This document shows, piece after piece, positions 34,601-44,196 of a stretch of DNA of 64,000 nt (positions are counted from its first letter, which is position 1; each line of letters starts with the position of its first letter). The notes below the pieces were generated by a model. It was not told the DNA's origin, did not search any database, and saw only the letters and a list, made by a program, of their open reading frames with translations. A program made the translations under genes and the position numbers. Source of the DNA: Marchantia polymorpha subsp. ruderalis (Eukaryota > Streptophyta > Marchantiopsida > Marchantiales > Marchantiaceae); the NCBI GenBank assembly GCA_037833965.1, contig AP031358.1, positions 15,136,001 through 15,200,000 of the forward strand. Reading direction: 5' to 3'.

Positions 34601-36642
34601 AGTCATTTTAGTTAAACATGCATAAAGCAACATTATAAGATGAGATATGATGATCATCTAATAATGTGATTATATTCTTAAGTATAGAGTTAATAAAAAA
34701 AATTTAATGATAGATATATAGATAATTACATTATATCACAGGCCAAAGAAAGTTATACACCTCTGAAATAAAAATGAAACATTTGATATCTATAAAAATC
34801 ACTGTTCAAATAATTATAACCACATATGATATAGCAGGCAGTTTCAGAAAAATGTAAACAATATCCTTATAGAGATGGAATGCAAATGTTATATTTTTGA
34901 AATTATATACCGTAATAAATTACTTTATATTTTTTAATTTGCTGAATAACGCGTATTTGATTTGTCATAGTAATCTACTTGAATTGCAAAATTTTGACAT
35001 GAATTAAACAAAACTCAATGGTCAAGACTTATAAATTTTTGCTAGATTTCGATTTGGCATTAGATTTCTTTTATTCATTATTTGTCTATTTAATTATGTT
35101 TTTTAGGATTCAGATTCAACATTATGACTAGATATTTTGTTTTAAAAAAATTTTAAAAAAATTTTCGATAATTATTTTTCATGAGTAAAGCATTCGTTCT
35201 TGATATTTTAGTGAAATTTTATTGCCAGAATGTAAAAGTTATTCTGAGAAAGTTGTATATGAGATTTAAACTGAATAAAAAAGAAATAATTAATTTTCTA
35301 TCCTAATTTTTCAAATTCTTCTGAATTCAAATTTCTAGTGGCTTCAAATATACATATGAAAAATAGTTTTATGATAATTCTGTTGAAAGTCAACAAAAAC
35401 AAGCAGAAATTTATTTCCATATTTACATTTATACAATTTTTTACAAAATATGAACATGAAATTAAAATTAAAATATTTATTTTCGTAATTAACACATCAT
35501 TTCATTCTTTCTCAATCTAATCGATTTTTGATTCTTTATGATATGTATTCATAATGTATTCATATTTCGATCTTGTCCAATTTGTCACCAATATTTACAG
35601 GATTGTTATCTTCAGTTTTCTGGTTTTTGTATCCATGAAAATTTAATTTGGAAATTTCATAACAAATACTTCTTTCACAAGTAGTATTTTTGAATTAGAA
35701 TCAAAATTCTAAATGATTTTTAGAGATATTTCATCAGGATTTTATATTTAAATCAAATTCAAACAACTTTCATCAAAGTCATCAAAGTTTTATTCAAATC
35801 TGTTAATGATGAACTTACATGTTTTATTGATACGATCTATTAGATAAATCCCCTCAAAAATATTGAAATTTTATGAATAAATTGAAAAAATAAATTATAC
35901 TGCTTATTTTTATTTTTATTTTTAATACATTCTTACATTATCATAATTAGAACTACGAAGCCATTGTTAGGAAGATTGAACAAATAAACGTAGTTATTAT
36001 TGACATAGTTCACCTTACCAAAAAGTATGCAATTGTGACAGCACACAAGAAAAAAAAATGAAAATCAGGAAATCAAACAAACAAATGCTATCGTCTCACA
36101 AGAAAACAGAAGTCATGAGATCAATAAAGACAATATCACCTCAAAGCTCGTTGTATCACTTAGTCAGAAGTCACACGATGTCTAACATCAAACAGAAAAG
36201 CAATATGCTTTTTATGCCAAGCATATCGTGCAAGGTAACATTTTTGTCAAACAAGACCATTGATTGATAAAAGGATAACAAACAAAATATTGCAGACAAC
36301 ATTGAGCTTTTTCAATTTTCTACATTGAGCATCGTCTTCTTAATCACCAAAGTAAAATGTTCATTTTAATTTGAAATTTTTTTAATTCATAATGGGTAAT
36401 TTATAGGATTTTTTTTGTCGCATAGATCTACTTAAGACTATGTTTAAAACTTTTTATGAAGGTGTACAAAAATAATGCATTTCAAATGAAAAAACGTATT
36501 TTGATTCTTGTTTAGATCTATTGCGTTATAGCCTTAAGAGGTTTTTTCCTTCATTGCTACTAGTTTGAATAAGATGTTTCAACATTTTAGTTAAAAGATT
36601 CTACATTTGTTCCACATCGTTTCAAATATTTTCTGTAATGCG
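34601..36642. other. Very AT-rich region
   Basis: About 2 kb with extreme AT content, no long ORF and no recognised repeat. The composition changes abruptly at 36643, where the repeat and retrotransposon begin. Confidence 0.6.
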
Positions 36643-37176
36643 GTTGTCGTGCGAATACATATCGCCATACACTCTACATCGTTGACATGCTACTCACATA
36701 CACATACGCACACACATACACACATATAAGGCGCGAGAGAGTACACACTCAAATGTCACAACTGAAATAAACGGGAGATTCCCCACTGGAATTACCGTCG
36801 GTCAATTACCCTACTGGAAACAAACCGTCACCGTCACAAACATGAGTCAAGCCCAACCCACTCCACACTCGGAGAATCCAGGTCGACGCAAAGGGGAAAG
36901 TTACTCTACGCTCCCAACGTTTCCAGGCTCGACTCAAAGAACTAACGTTCTTCGAGCCGTCCCCGACTGTATACCCCTCGTGACCCGAACCCTGACTTCA
37001 CGTCTAAATATAGTAAGTGTCTAAACTTCGTGAGCCGACTCGTAACTACATGACAGTTGTCGTGCGAATACATATCGCCATACACTCTACATCGCTGACA
37101 TGCTACTCACATACACATACGCACACACATACACACATATAAGGCGCGAGAGAGTACACACTCAAATGTCACAACT
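36643..37176. repeat. 121-292-121 bp repeat structure at the 3' end of the retrotransposon
   Basis: Repeat A (36643-36763) and its copy A' (37056-37176) are both 121 bp and differ at about one base. They are direct repeats, each starting GTTGTCGTGCG and ending GTCACAACT, and contain TATAAGGCGCGAG. Between them lies unit B (36764-37055, 292 bp). A' abuts the polypurine tract of the retrotransposon, so at least A' should be the start of its 3' LTR (TGTGACATTTG on the minus strand). Either A-B-A' is one LTR with a duplicated end, or A and A' are short LTRs around an internal unit as in TRIM elements. B also occurs alone at 48218-48509. Confidence 0.75.
36842..37024 (+). other. 60-codon ORF inside unit B
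   Basis: ATG-started ORF beginning MSQAQPTPHSENPGRRKGES. The copy at 48296-48478 keeps the same start, stop and length, with four amino-acid and two silent changes. That ratio gives no sign of selection on the protein. The ORF is probably incidental to the repeat. Confidence 0.25.
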
Positions 37177-37177
37177 C

Positions 37178-37190
37178 GCCCCCCTAGCTG
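37178..37190 (-). promoter_or_regulatory. Polypurine tract of the retrotransposon
   Basis: On the minus strand, AGCTAGGGGGGCG immediately precedes the TGTGACATTTG start of repeat A'. Position and composition fit the plus-strand primer site of a Ty3 element lying on the minus strand. Confidence 0.6.
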
Positions 37191-37344
37191 GCGGTCAAGT
37201 CCCTCTGACTCCCAGGTAGCCCTATCTACAACTACATGCTATACACCTTCGTGGGTGCGCGAACCAGTAGGCCGGGTGCTATGTCGCCCCATCGTTAGTC
37301 GCCTATCTGCAATTCATAACATGTGAAGATCAAGTCATCTAACC

Positions 37345-38010
37345 CTATGAAGTACATCGAGGACAAACCCATCGTCCAGCCGGAATAACATAGATAGGCA
37401 GAGTCAGGCACAACATGTGCCATCCCCTAGAACATCTATCACACACCAACATACAGGCCGTCTGACCAGCTGACCCACACAGCATGCACCTCAAGCCAGC
37501 ACGTACTACCGCTAAGCTTGGGTCCATAGTGCCATCTACGTTTGGGAGGTGGCATGGCGCACAATTGCGCACATGATCCTTCCAAACAACGCCGTCACGA
37601 CCCTCCAACAGGAGAACTCCAGAAGGTAACACCTCCCGCACCCGCAAGATTGTGCGTCCCGCCGTCACATCCAATGTCGTCGGTGCAGTCTGCTGTAGAT
37701 AGACGTAGTCTCCCACATGGAATCTACGAATTGATGGTCGATAACCTCCTCCCCGAATGGTTGCATACCGCAACGTATCTCTATGTTGAGCAATCGCAAG
37801 ATTCTCAAACGCTGCAGGCATAACTCTCCGAAAGAGCTCTGCACGTTGAGAACATACTCTCACCCACATATTCGGGTCATCAAGGTTCACCACCTCGCTA
37901 GACTCACGACGAATCAATGTTGGCAAGTCTGGATCTCGGCCGTACAATAGAAAATATGGTGAGAAGGAAGCCAAGGATGCCTGCCGACTGAACCGATACC
38001 CCATGGCCAA
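37345..38010 (-). pseudogene. Integrase C-terminal part with PHD finger
   Basis: 221 codons in the same frame as the integrase core, from which a TAG at 38020 separates it. It begins with AMGYRFSRQASLASFSPYFL then YGRDPDLPTL, the usual post-catalytic region of Ty3 integrases. It continues through a small barrel-like segment (FHVGDYVYLQQ...ILRVREVLPSGVLLLEGRDG). It ends with a complete C4HC3 zinc finger: CMLC, CDRC, HMLC and W-V-CPRC (37497-37348). PHD fingers bind histone H3 tails. In chromoviruses a chromodomain occupies this place and steers integration, so a targeting role is a reasonable inference. The finger itself has no missing ligand. Confidence 0.8.
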
Positions 38011-38019
38011 CCACGGTAA

Positions 38020-38481
38020 CTAGATATCCCAGTCCCCAAGATGACCTTTCTGCAGGCCATACTTGCGCAACGTCCTCTTCACCGTCTGTACAACACGTTC
38101 AGCTAAACCATCCGCCTCTGGATGATCTCGCGACGTGGTCCGATGATCAATAAGTGCCTTGTCGCACAAGACCTGAAACTCCGTTCCCTGATCGGTCAAC
38201 ACCTCAGCTGGTGCACCATAGTGACTAAGCACTCTGTCAAGAAAAGCATACGCTACTCCCTCACTTGCCTTGTCAGGTAATGCCACCAACTCAATCCACT
38301 TGGAGAAATGCTCCACCATCACCAACACATACCAATGATGTCGTACAGTCAAAGGTAGCGGTCCAGCAAAGTCCAAACTCCAACGGTAACCCAACCCCAT
38401 GATGGGTAATGGATGTAACACTGGTGTCGGGGCATTGAATGATGCCTTCACTCGATCACAAACCATGCAACGTGATACCAA
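38020..38481 (-). pseudogene. Integrase catalytic core
   Basis: The rve-type DDE core is complete in this block: first Asp in WSLDFAGPLP, second Asp in VLTDQGTEF, Glu in HPEADGLAERVVQTVK. The zinc-binding H2C2 module lies just upstream in frame (HAHEELGHFGVKR at about 38590-38550, then CMVCDRVK), but a TAG at 38491 cuts it from the core and a TGA lies at 38638. The block ends at the TAG at 38020. The enzyme would insert the element's cDNA into the genome. This copy cannot make it intact without readthrough. Confidence 0.85.
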
Positions 38482-38925
38482 CTGCTGTACCTAAGTATGC
38501 ATACCACGCCACCAATACTGACCAAGGAGTAAGCTGTATGTACGCTTCACTCCAAAATGTCCCAACTCCTCATGAGCATGCCTCACAATGCGTGCTCTCT
38601 GGGCTGGATGTGGTACTACTCGTACCCTACCGTCCTCTCACACTCGGAGAACATGTGATCCCTCCAATCGGTACCTCTTGGCCCGTTGGAGAACACGATC
38701 TCGCTCCTTGGCACCCACTGTGCCTGGCACCATGCTGGTCCGGAGGAACTCCAACACCAATGCATCATCGTGTACATCACGTTGATCCACACCACCATCC
38801 TCAACCTCAGGATCTGAAGATTGACCATCTACTCTCTAACTAGAGTAAGATGTCAGATGATCCTCTCTGCTGGAGTTTCCACGTAACCAACACGTGAAGG
38901 CAGATGCATGCCAACCAGGCACCAT

Positions 38926-39846
38926 CTACTCGTCAACCTCACCATGCCATCTAGCTCCAGTGTCATCCTCCTGGCTAGTGCATGAGTTTCGACTCAAACC
39001 ATCGGCATCTAGGTTCGCAACTCCAGGTCTATGCACTACCTGAAAGTCGTATTCCTGTAAGATGAGAGCCCACCGTGCAAGCTTCCCTGTAAGCTTGTCG
39101 GACTCCATTAACCACTTGAGCGGTTGATGATCAGTAACAAGGGTGAACTGCGTACCAAACAAGTAACACCTGAAGTGCGCCACAGCCCACACCGCTGTCA
39201 AGCACTCTCCCTCGTACGAACTATACCGCGACTCCGCTGCATTGTTCGAACGGCTAGCGTACGCAACCACAAACTCCTTGCCCTCATCATCACGCTTCGT
39301 CAACACCGCTCCAAGTCCCAACATACTCCAATCAGTGTGCAATTGGTATGGACGACCTCTGATAGGTCTCCTCAAGATGGGAGCGGCCACCAACCTGGCC
39401 TTGAGCTCAACAAAAGCTCTCTCCTGCTCGTCTCCCCATTGCCACTCCTGATCTGACTTCAGCAACTGGTTCAAAGGCTTGGCAATAGCACTGAACCCCT
39501 TCACATACCTCCGGTAGTAGTTCGCTAAACCCATAAATGCACGAACTCTACTCACATCCGTGGGACGAGGGATGCGTGCAATAGCCTCCACCTTTGCTTG
39601 CTGAACTCCTAAACCACCTTGGTATATCACATGACCCAAGTACTCAACCTTCTCCTGGAAGAACTTACACTTCCCAGGATGTAACCTCAAACCATGAGCC
39701 CTCAATCGCTCAAACACAATCTGCAAGTGTATCCTGGTGTTGCTCCACAGTGTCACTAAACACCAAGATATCATCAATGTAACATCTGACAAAATCCAGC
39801 CCCGCCATGATTCTGTCCATAACCCTCTGAAACTCGGCAGGTGCAT
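38926..39846 (-). pseudogene. Reverse transcriptase thumb/connection and RNase H
   Basis: After the frame change near 39725 the frame reads VFERLRAHGLRLHPGKCKFF, then EYLGHVI and FMGLANYYRRYVKGFSAIAK, the standard end of a Ty3 reverse transcriptase. The RNase H domain follows, with Asp in LHTDWSMLGLGAVL, Glu in YEGECLTAVWA and Asp in LVTDHQPLKWL. It ends with VVHRPGVANLDADGLSR. A TAG at 38926 separates it from the integrase in the same frame. The first 40 codons of this ORF overlap the previous one and are out of frame. Confidence 0.85.
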
Positions 39847-40456
39847 TCTTCAACCCAAAGGGTAAGAATCGCCACTGATACAAACAATCCTTGCTGTGGG
39901 AGTTGACGCCCCAAAACGCTGTCTTGGTTTTGTCCTCCTCCCGAATTGGCAACTGATGGTATCTTGCCCGAAGATCCAAAGTACTAAAAATCCTCGCATA
40001 TTCCACCACATCGAAGATCTCCTCAGGTGTAGGCATGGCATACTTATCAGACTTCGTCTGCCGATTGATAGGACGGTAGTCTCCACACATGCGCCTATCC
40101 GTGTAGTTGCCATGTACATCCTTCTTCACCGGCATGACAGTGGCTGACCCATACTCACCATGCGATAACTCCACTAGTCCAGCCTCCAGTAGGTCCAACG
40201 TCCTACTCCGAATCAAATCTCTCTCCATCTCACTGTATCGATAAGGACGACGGAAGATTGGCGTATCACTAGCCAATTCTATCCGAATACCGGGTCCAAT
40301 CAACGCACCCAACTCCTTGAATCTGAAGGCAAAACAACTCCTATAGTCTCGTAGGAATTGTGTCAATCGTCGCCTCTCTCCTCCTGTGATCTGGGAACCA
40401 ATCAATGGCTCCCATTCCTCCTCCATATGCACACTAGAGGGAGGCGACACTGTCAA
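39710..40456 (-). pseudogene. Reverse transcriptase fingers/palm
   Basis: Contains RRPYRYSEMERDLI, then GSATVMPVKKD, RMCGDYRPIN, FSTLDLRARYHQLPI (first catalytic Asp), FLPFGLKNAPAEFQRVMDRI and the catalytic box RCYIDDILVFS. The YIDD variant is usual in Ty3 elements. A TAG at 40463 separates it from the methyltransferase tail in the same frame. At its 3' end the frame shifts (after VEQHQDT), so the last residues shown are not native. Confidence 0.9.
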
Positions 40457-40462
40457 TGGTTG

Positions 40463-41032
40463 CTACGCTACACACTGCAAAGAAGGGTTCTCCATACCCT
40501 CCTTCGTAGCCGCCTCCACCTGAGAATCCTCTCCAACTGCATGGGCTGCAACTCTGGCAAGTCCTTTCGTCACGTCCCATAAACTCCAAGGATGACAAAT
40601 ATCTCGCCTGTCGCCCCCAGCCATTGCCACTACCGTCCCGGTAGGCAATGAGCTAATAAGTGGTGTAACAACCACCAGATCTGTGCGCAAACGGCGTTGC
40701 TCGGCCAAACCCAAGCTCACAATCCACGTCAAGCAGTTCAGGTCCATAGCCTGACCCAAAACCTGACGACGCGATGCCTCTGAAACTGAAGAAGCCGCGG
40801 TCACACCAGTAAGAAATCCCATCGCACGCTCTCTCTCATCAGCGTTGGGCTCCACCAACTGATGTAGGGTACTGTCCCATAGTAGTCCAGGTCCTCCATC
40901 ACGACATGCATGTGATGCCGGATAACTGACAAATGTAAGTAAAGCCATCCGAGGCTGACCGACGCGATTCACCAACGCCATAGGTGACCTGTCAGCAACT
41001 CTCACTACATGAGAATGTCGGGAAACATCCAA
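40463..41032 (-). pseudogene. C-terminal part of the methyltransferase domain and linker to reverse transcriptase
   Basis: This ORF overlaps the end of the preceding ORF by 28 bases in the -1 frame. Its first 110 residues continue the methyltransferase: NRVGQPRMALLTFVSYPASH, the EPNADERERAMGF segment (family motif IX region) and RRQVLGQAMDLNCLTWIV (motif X, usually ending lGna). The remaining 80 residues are a linker of no known domain, ending at the TAG at 40463 before reverse transcriptase. No classical X-XXY-YYZ slippery heptamer was seen in the overlap. The shift is more likely an indel in this copy than programmed frameshifting. Confidence 0.75.
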
Positions 41033-44000
41033 AACATACTGTCAACGGTGAGTGTAGCATCACGCTGCACCGAATCATAGGCATGACGCAATATCTCACG
41101 TGGCAAAAGCTTGGTCCACCACAAACGTGCACGATGAGCCCGTGATCCAACCTTCGCACCATCCAACAGTACTACTGATCCAATCCATGCTCGGACTTGA
41201 TGGACACTTGCCATCAACTGGGCCCGAGTGTCACCCAACAATGGTACGTTCTCCAGAATGTATGCTGGATAACGTGTCTGCTGCAATTGGAGATGACGTA
41301 ACACTCGCATCATCTCCCAAAACATCCGAGATCTGGGATCATGCAACCATGTCCCATGTCCAGCGTGTGTGTGTACCTGACATGGCCAGCCCGCAATCAC
41401 CATATCAATGTGGCCAACGCGGTCAAGGTCTGGCGCCCCCAGCAATGAAATGTCTGAAGGCAACGCCTTCTGGAATCCTCGGACAGCTGATTGCGGCAAC
41501 AACGAAGGAAAACGCCGCATCAACTGTGCAACATGTCGTGAAGAGACTCGACGTGTAGTCTCGTCCTTCTCCACATACAAGTATCTCCGTACGAGAATGC
41601 CTGACTGCAACACTGCAGCCAAACCTGTGCTGATTCCACCAAAAAGATCCAGCAAACAAACGTCCTCTGAGAAATACTCCCATGTAATAGGTGTAGTAAT
41701 CAATGGAGACAATGCGCTAGACCCACTAACTAGCCGATCAGCTGAAGCCCTGTCTGGCTCTACTGGTAAAGAGGCTTCACTCCAAGCCTTTTTCACCAAC
41801 CTATCAGCCTCCAACTGTAGTGCCTGGCACGAACTCCACAGTGGAACATCTAAGGGTGAAGTCACCGCCGCTGTGAAACTCACAACCTCCTCCACATCCT
41901 CGTAGAGTGAGGTATCGTCGGCAGACATGTTCCCCTCCAACAAGTCATCGGGCCAGGTAAGCACTCCGCTAAAACCCGCAACAGATGTCAAGACCGCTGA
42001 TGAAGATCCAAGAGGTCGGTCCCGAGAAATAAATCTCACTGGTAGCTCGCTCAGACGTCCATCTCCGGACTGCCAACCAGGACGATATGCGGCAGTCTCC
42101 GTCCAATAGTCCATCCGAAAGCCCATCGGGTATAACACCACTCCACCAACAAGCACATCATATGACTCTGCTGATGTAACCACAGCACGAACTCCAAACT
42201 GCGAGCTATCATGAGGGTGATCATGCCTCAACTGCACCGCTATGCTCTTCCTGGTCATACAGTAAGACCCGTTGCTGGCGCCACCAAGGGATGTCTGGAT
42301 CTGGAATGGGCAAGGTTCCAACTCTGACCTCCGAATGCCCAAACTAATGCATGCAGCCTTGCCCAACATCAAGGGCTGTGCACCAGAATCCAACAAAACT
42401 CTGGCTGGGACATACACCTGTCCAGTAGAACTCACTAACCGAAATAGACCACTTCGGTTGTCCACCATACATACACCAGGAACAATACTCTCGCGATCAA
42501 TGGTTGGGCGAGCTGGTAACGACTCCATCCTCGCCGCTGCGGCCTGCCAAGTCGTCTCCTCGAACAATGTAGACGTTGGGGATGGGTCCTCAACTGTATC
42601 CTCACGTATCTCGGCACTCGTAGCAGCGACTCTCCCCTGCTCACACGACGTGGCTGCTACCCGAAATACTCGAGCCAAATCAATACCAGAGTCTATCAAC
42701 TCCGTGGCTGAAAACAATGGAGATCGCAAGACTGAAGTGGCCATCTGCATCACTGCACTAGATGGCACGGCTGCGTCCACAACAGATGATGTAAGAACCT
42801 CAGTTCTCACTCTAGTGTCACTAGGCGGTGCAGGTCTCATAGATGAACTCCTACCCACCTCTGACAACAAAAAGGACTGAGGAAGTCTAGACTGACGTCC
42901 ACCCTCACCCCTCTGAGGGTCCAACTCCACAGTCGCACCACGTGGCTCTGAAGTGCGAGCACCACCTCTGGTCACTGCAACTGATGCCTCAACCTGTGCT
43001 GCACTGGCCAAATAGGAGAAATCCTCTCCCTCGTAAGATGTGGAAGTGCTCGCCCCAAGACCAGCCATAGCGGCAAGCCTCTGCTCCAACTGCTCAATCC
43101 GAGCAGCCATAGCGCTCTCTGTGGCGGAAGTAGCACTCGCTGCGGTACGCTCAATGGCCCCGGTACCTCTACCACCTCTTCCACCTCTACCGCCTTTGCC
43201 ACCTCGACCACCTCGGCCTCGCGGAGCATCACCTCCACGACCTCTACCTCCAGATCTCAACTCAGAATGAAGGTCAAAGCAACGCTCTCGAGGGTGACCC
43301 GATCGATGACAATGATCACAGGTCACCTGTGCCGGCTGTGGCCTAGCATGTGGAGTTTGTCCCTCTCGCTCCTGGGGACAATCCTTCCTCATATGACTTC
43401 CTCCGCATGTCCAACATGACGGTCCCTGTGGCTGGCCCGAAAATGAAGGCAGTGGTGGCCGCGCACTAGGCTCTCTGTGACCTGAAGGATGTCGTGTATG
43501 ACCTCCACAACTCCCACTTATGGGGCGAGACTGTGCTGGGCTATGTGGGATACGCGAGGTAGTGGTCGTGTCCCTCGCAAATGTAGACGTCACCACCCTC
43601 TCCTCCACCATGTTAAGCTCAATCTTCTCAGAAAGAGCAAACACATGGGCTAATGTGGGTGATGAGTCGCTCATGAGAGTAACATCACGCACTCTCCTCC
43701 GCAACTCTCTATCCAGGATCCGATACCAGTACTGGACAGCTTGTGCCTCAGTCACACCGTGAGTAACTGAGATGAGCCGTCGCATACGAGTGTATGCCTC
43801 ACGAAGACTCTCACCAGTCTTCCGCTCAAACTCCTGGAGGCTCCTCAACTTCTCCGTTTTCACCCCCTGATAATTCTTCCTCAATCTCTGGAAGAACTCA
43901 GGAATGGGGCTAAACGAAGGTACGCCACTAGCATCTCCCCTCGTGCTGCCACCGGCAATTCTAACAGTACCGCTGCTGGCACTAGTACCAGTTGCGCCAA

Positions 44001-44193
44001 CTGCTCCACTGGTACCCTCGCTGATGCTACTACTCGCACCTCCACTGATGCCGATACTCGCAGCTCCACTGGTACCCACACCACCCTGGGTAATGGATGA
44101 GTAGTTCGGAGACCAATGCCGTCTCCATGCATCAATCTCTACAGCATACTCTCTCCCAAACTCATGATAATCGTCCATGGGAGGCCCCTCCAA
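41005..44193 (-). CDS. gag, protease and N-terminal methyltransferase polyprotein
   Basis: 1062 open codons, the longest in the window. Residues 1-230 are gag, with a low-complexity Gly/Ser/Thr/Ala stretch at 30-80. Two zinc knuckles follow: CWTCGGSHMRKDC and CDHCHRSGHPRERC (near residues 260-310). Then come an Arg-Gly-rich RGG tract (about 310-345) and the protease motif VLLDSGAQPLMLG (near 595). The methyltransferase starts at residue 849: DLFGGISTGLA (SAM-binding motif I), GWPCQVHTHAG with the catalytic Cys near residue 938 (motif IV), LENVPLL (motif VI) and RAHRARLWW (motif VIII). The classical PCQGxS is replaced by PCQVHT. An in-frame TAG at 44197 separates it from the first part of gag. 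The listed start is TTG and not a true initiator; translation would begin upstream. Confidence 0.85.
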   Translation of the reverse strand: MEGPPMDDYHEFGREYAVEIDAWRRHWSPNYSSITQGGVGTSGAASIGISGGASSSISEGTSGAVGATGTSASSGTVRIAGGSTRGDASGVPSFSPIPEFFQRLRKNYQGVKTEKLRSLQEFERKTGESLREAYTRMRRLISVTHGVTEAQAVQYWYRILDRELRRRVRDVTLMSDSSPTLAHVFALSEKIELNMVEERVVTSTFARDTTTTSRIPHSPAQSRPISGSCGGHTRHPSGHREPSARPPLPSFSGQPQGPSCWTCGGSHMRKDCPQEREGQTPHARPQPAQVTCDHCHRSGHPRERCFDLHSELRSGGRGRGGDAPRGRGGRGGKGGRGGRGGRGTGAIERTAASATSATESAMAARIEQLEQRLAAMAGLGASTSTSYEGEDFSYLASAAQVEASVAVTRGGARTSEPRGATVELDPQRGEGGRQSRLPQSFLLSEVGRSSSMRPAPPSDTRVRTEVLTSSVVDAAVPSSAVMQMATSVLRSPLFSATELIDSGIDLARVFRVAATSCEQGRVAATSAEIREDTVEDPSPTSTLFEETTWQAAAARMESLPARPTIDRESIVPGVCMVDNRSGLFRLVSSTGQVYVPARVLLDSGAQPLMLGKAACISLGIRRSELEPCPFQIQTSLGGASNGSYCMTRKSIAVQLRHDHPHDSSQFGVRAVVTSAESYDVLVGGVVLYPMGFRMDYWTETAAYRPGWQSGDGRLSELPVRFISRDRPLGSSSAVLTSVAGFSGVLTWPDDLLEGNMSADDTSLYEDVEEVVSFTAAVTSPLDVPLWSSCQALQLEADRLVKKAWSEASLPVEPDRASADRLVSGSSALSPLITTPITWEYFSEDVCLLDLFGGISTGLAAVLQSGILVRRYLYVEKDETTRRVSSRHVAQLMRRFPSLLPQSAVRGFQKALPSDISLLGAPDLDRVGHIDMVIAGWPCQVHTHAGHGTWLHDPRSRMFWEMMRVLRHLQLQQTRYPAYILENVPLLGDTRAQLMASVHQVRAWIGSVVLLDGAKVGSRAHRARLWWTKLLPREILRHAYDSVQRDATLTVDSMFWMFPDILM

Positions 44194-44196
44194 ATG

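Noticed and set aside
41005-41032. Programmed -1 frameshift site in the methyltransferase
   Set aside because: No standard slippery heptamer with correct phase was found; kept only as an alternative to an indel.
41408-41905. Plus-strand ORFs opposite the methyltransferase (165 and 152 codons)
   Set aside because: Antisense shadows of the gag-methyltransferase frame, which carries all the motifs.
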